A stretch of DNA of 13,941 nucleotides from Pseudomonadota bacterium (GTDB lineage Bacteria; Pseudomonadota; Alphaproteobacteria; Rhodobacterales; Rhodobacteraceae): assembly GCA_022573605.1 (NCBI GenBank), contig JACZTQ010000050.1:1-13941 (forward strand), given 5' to 3'. The translations under genes were made by a program, and so were the position numbers. Positions 13,866 through 13,941 of this stretch are shown piece after piece; position 1 is the stretch's first letter, and each line of letters starts with the position of its first letter. A model generated the notes under the pieces. That model saw only the letters and a program-made list of their open reading frames with translations, was not told the DNA's origin and did not search any database.

Positions 13866-13941
13866 CACGTCCGCAAACGCCAGCCTTGGTTGATGGGATA
13901 GACTGCCACGGCAGCCCACCCCACCGCATCCGGGCGCGGCT
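13865..13941 (-). CDS. C-terminal end of a gene entering from the right edge (partial)
   Basis: Only 24 codons plus the stop are visible: PRPDAVGWAAVAVYPINQG then WRLRT, TGA at 13867-13865. The residues look like a natural protein end rather than random frame, and the stop overlaps the ATG of the following frame. The product cannot be named. Confidence 0.35.
   Translation of the reverse strand, partial: PRPDAVGWAAVAVYPINQGWRLRT

Overview
The window is GC-rich chromosomal DNA, probably from an alphaproteobacterium. The clues are the HslV propeptide ending in WHG before the catalytic threonine, hslV facing away from hisB, a DUF2628-type gene between hisB and hisH, and the gene order hisB-hisH-hisA-hisF-hisE. 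I did not try to settle the order (Rhodobacterales, Rhodospirillales and Hyphomicrobiales all remain possible).

Layout. (1) 1-2858, minus strand: hslV, an overlapping gene for a polytopic membrane protein, and hslU (its 3' end lies outside the window). Together hslV and hslU make the HslUV ATP-dependent protease; the membrane protein between them is unexpected. (2) 2978-4565, plus strand: hisB, a small DUF2628-type membrane protein gene, and hisH. (3) 4566-7455: an interruption of the histidine cluster. It holds a 363-base spacer of inverted repeats, a secreted YHS-domain protein (plus), a 131-base imperfect palindrome, and a tight minus-strand operon of two exported cysteine-motif proteins and an SCO1/SenC-type protein. 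The theme is envelope metal or thiol chemistry. (4) 7456-9686, plus strand: hisA, a GIY-YIG-like nuclease gene, hisF and hisE, joined by 4-base overlaps and a 4-base gap. HisF and HisH form imidazole glycerol phosphate synthase; HisB, HisA and HisE catalyse other steps of the same pathway. (5) 9686-10733: an IS630-family element inserted exactly at the hisE stop codon, with a TA target duplication and a transposase split at a run of eight A. (6) 10736-12047: a SAM-dependent methyltransferase with a recombinase-like N-terminal segment, then a gene-poor stretch. (7) 12048-13941, minus strand: a run of small phage-type genes around a Nu1-like terminase small subunit, with no large terminase after it, so probably a decayed prophage. 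The far right end is only weakly resolved.

The core genes (hsl, his) are confident. The most noteworthy points are the membrane protein inside hslVU, the GIY-YIG gene inside the his operon, two related C-x3-C exported proteins beside SCO, an IS insertion that recreates the stop codon it interrupted, and a 61-residue protein that looks like a free-standing copy of the C-terminal part of the neighbouring terminase small subunit.
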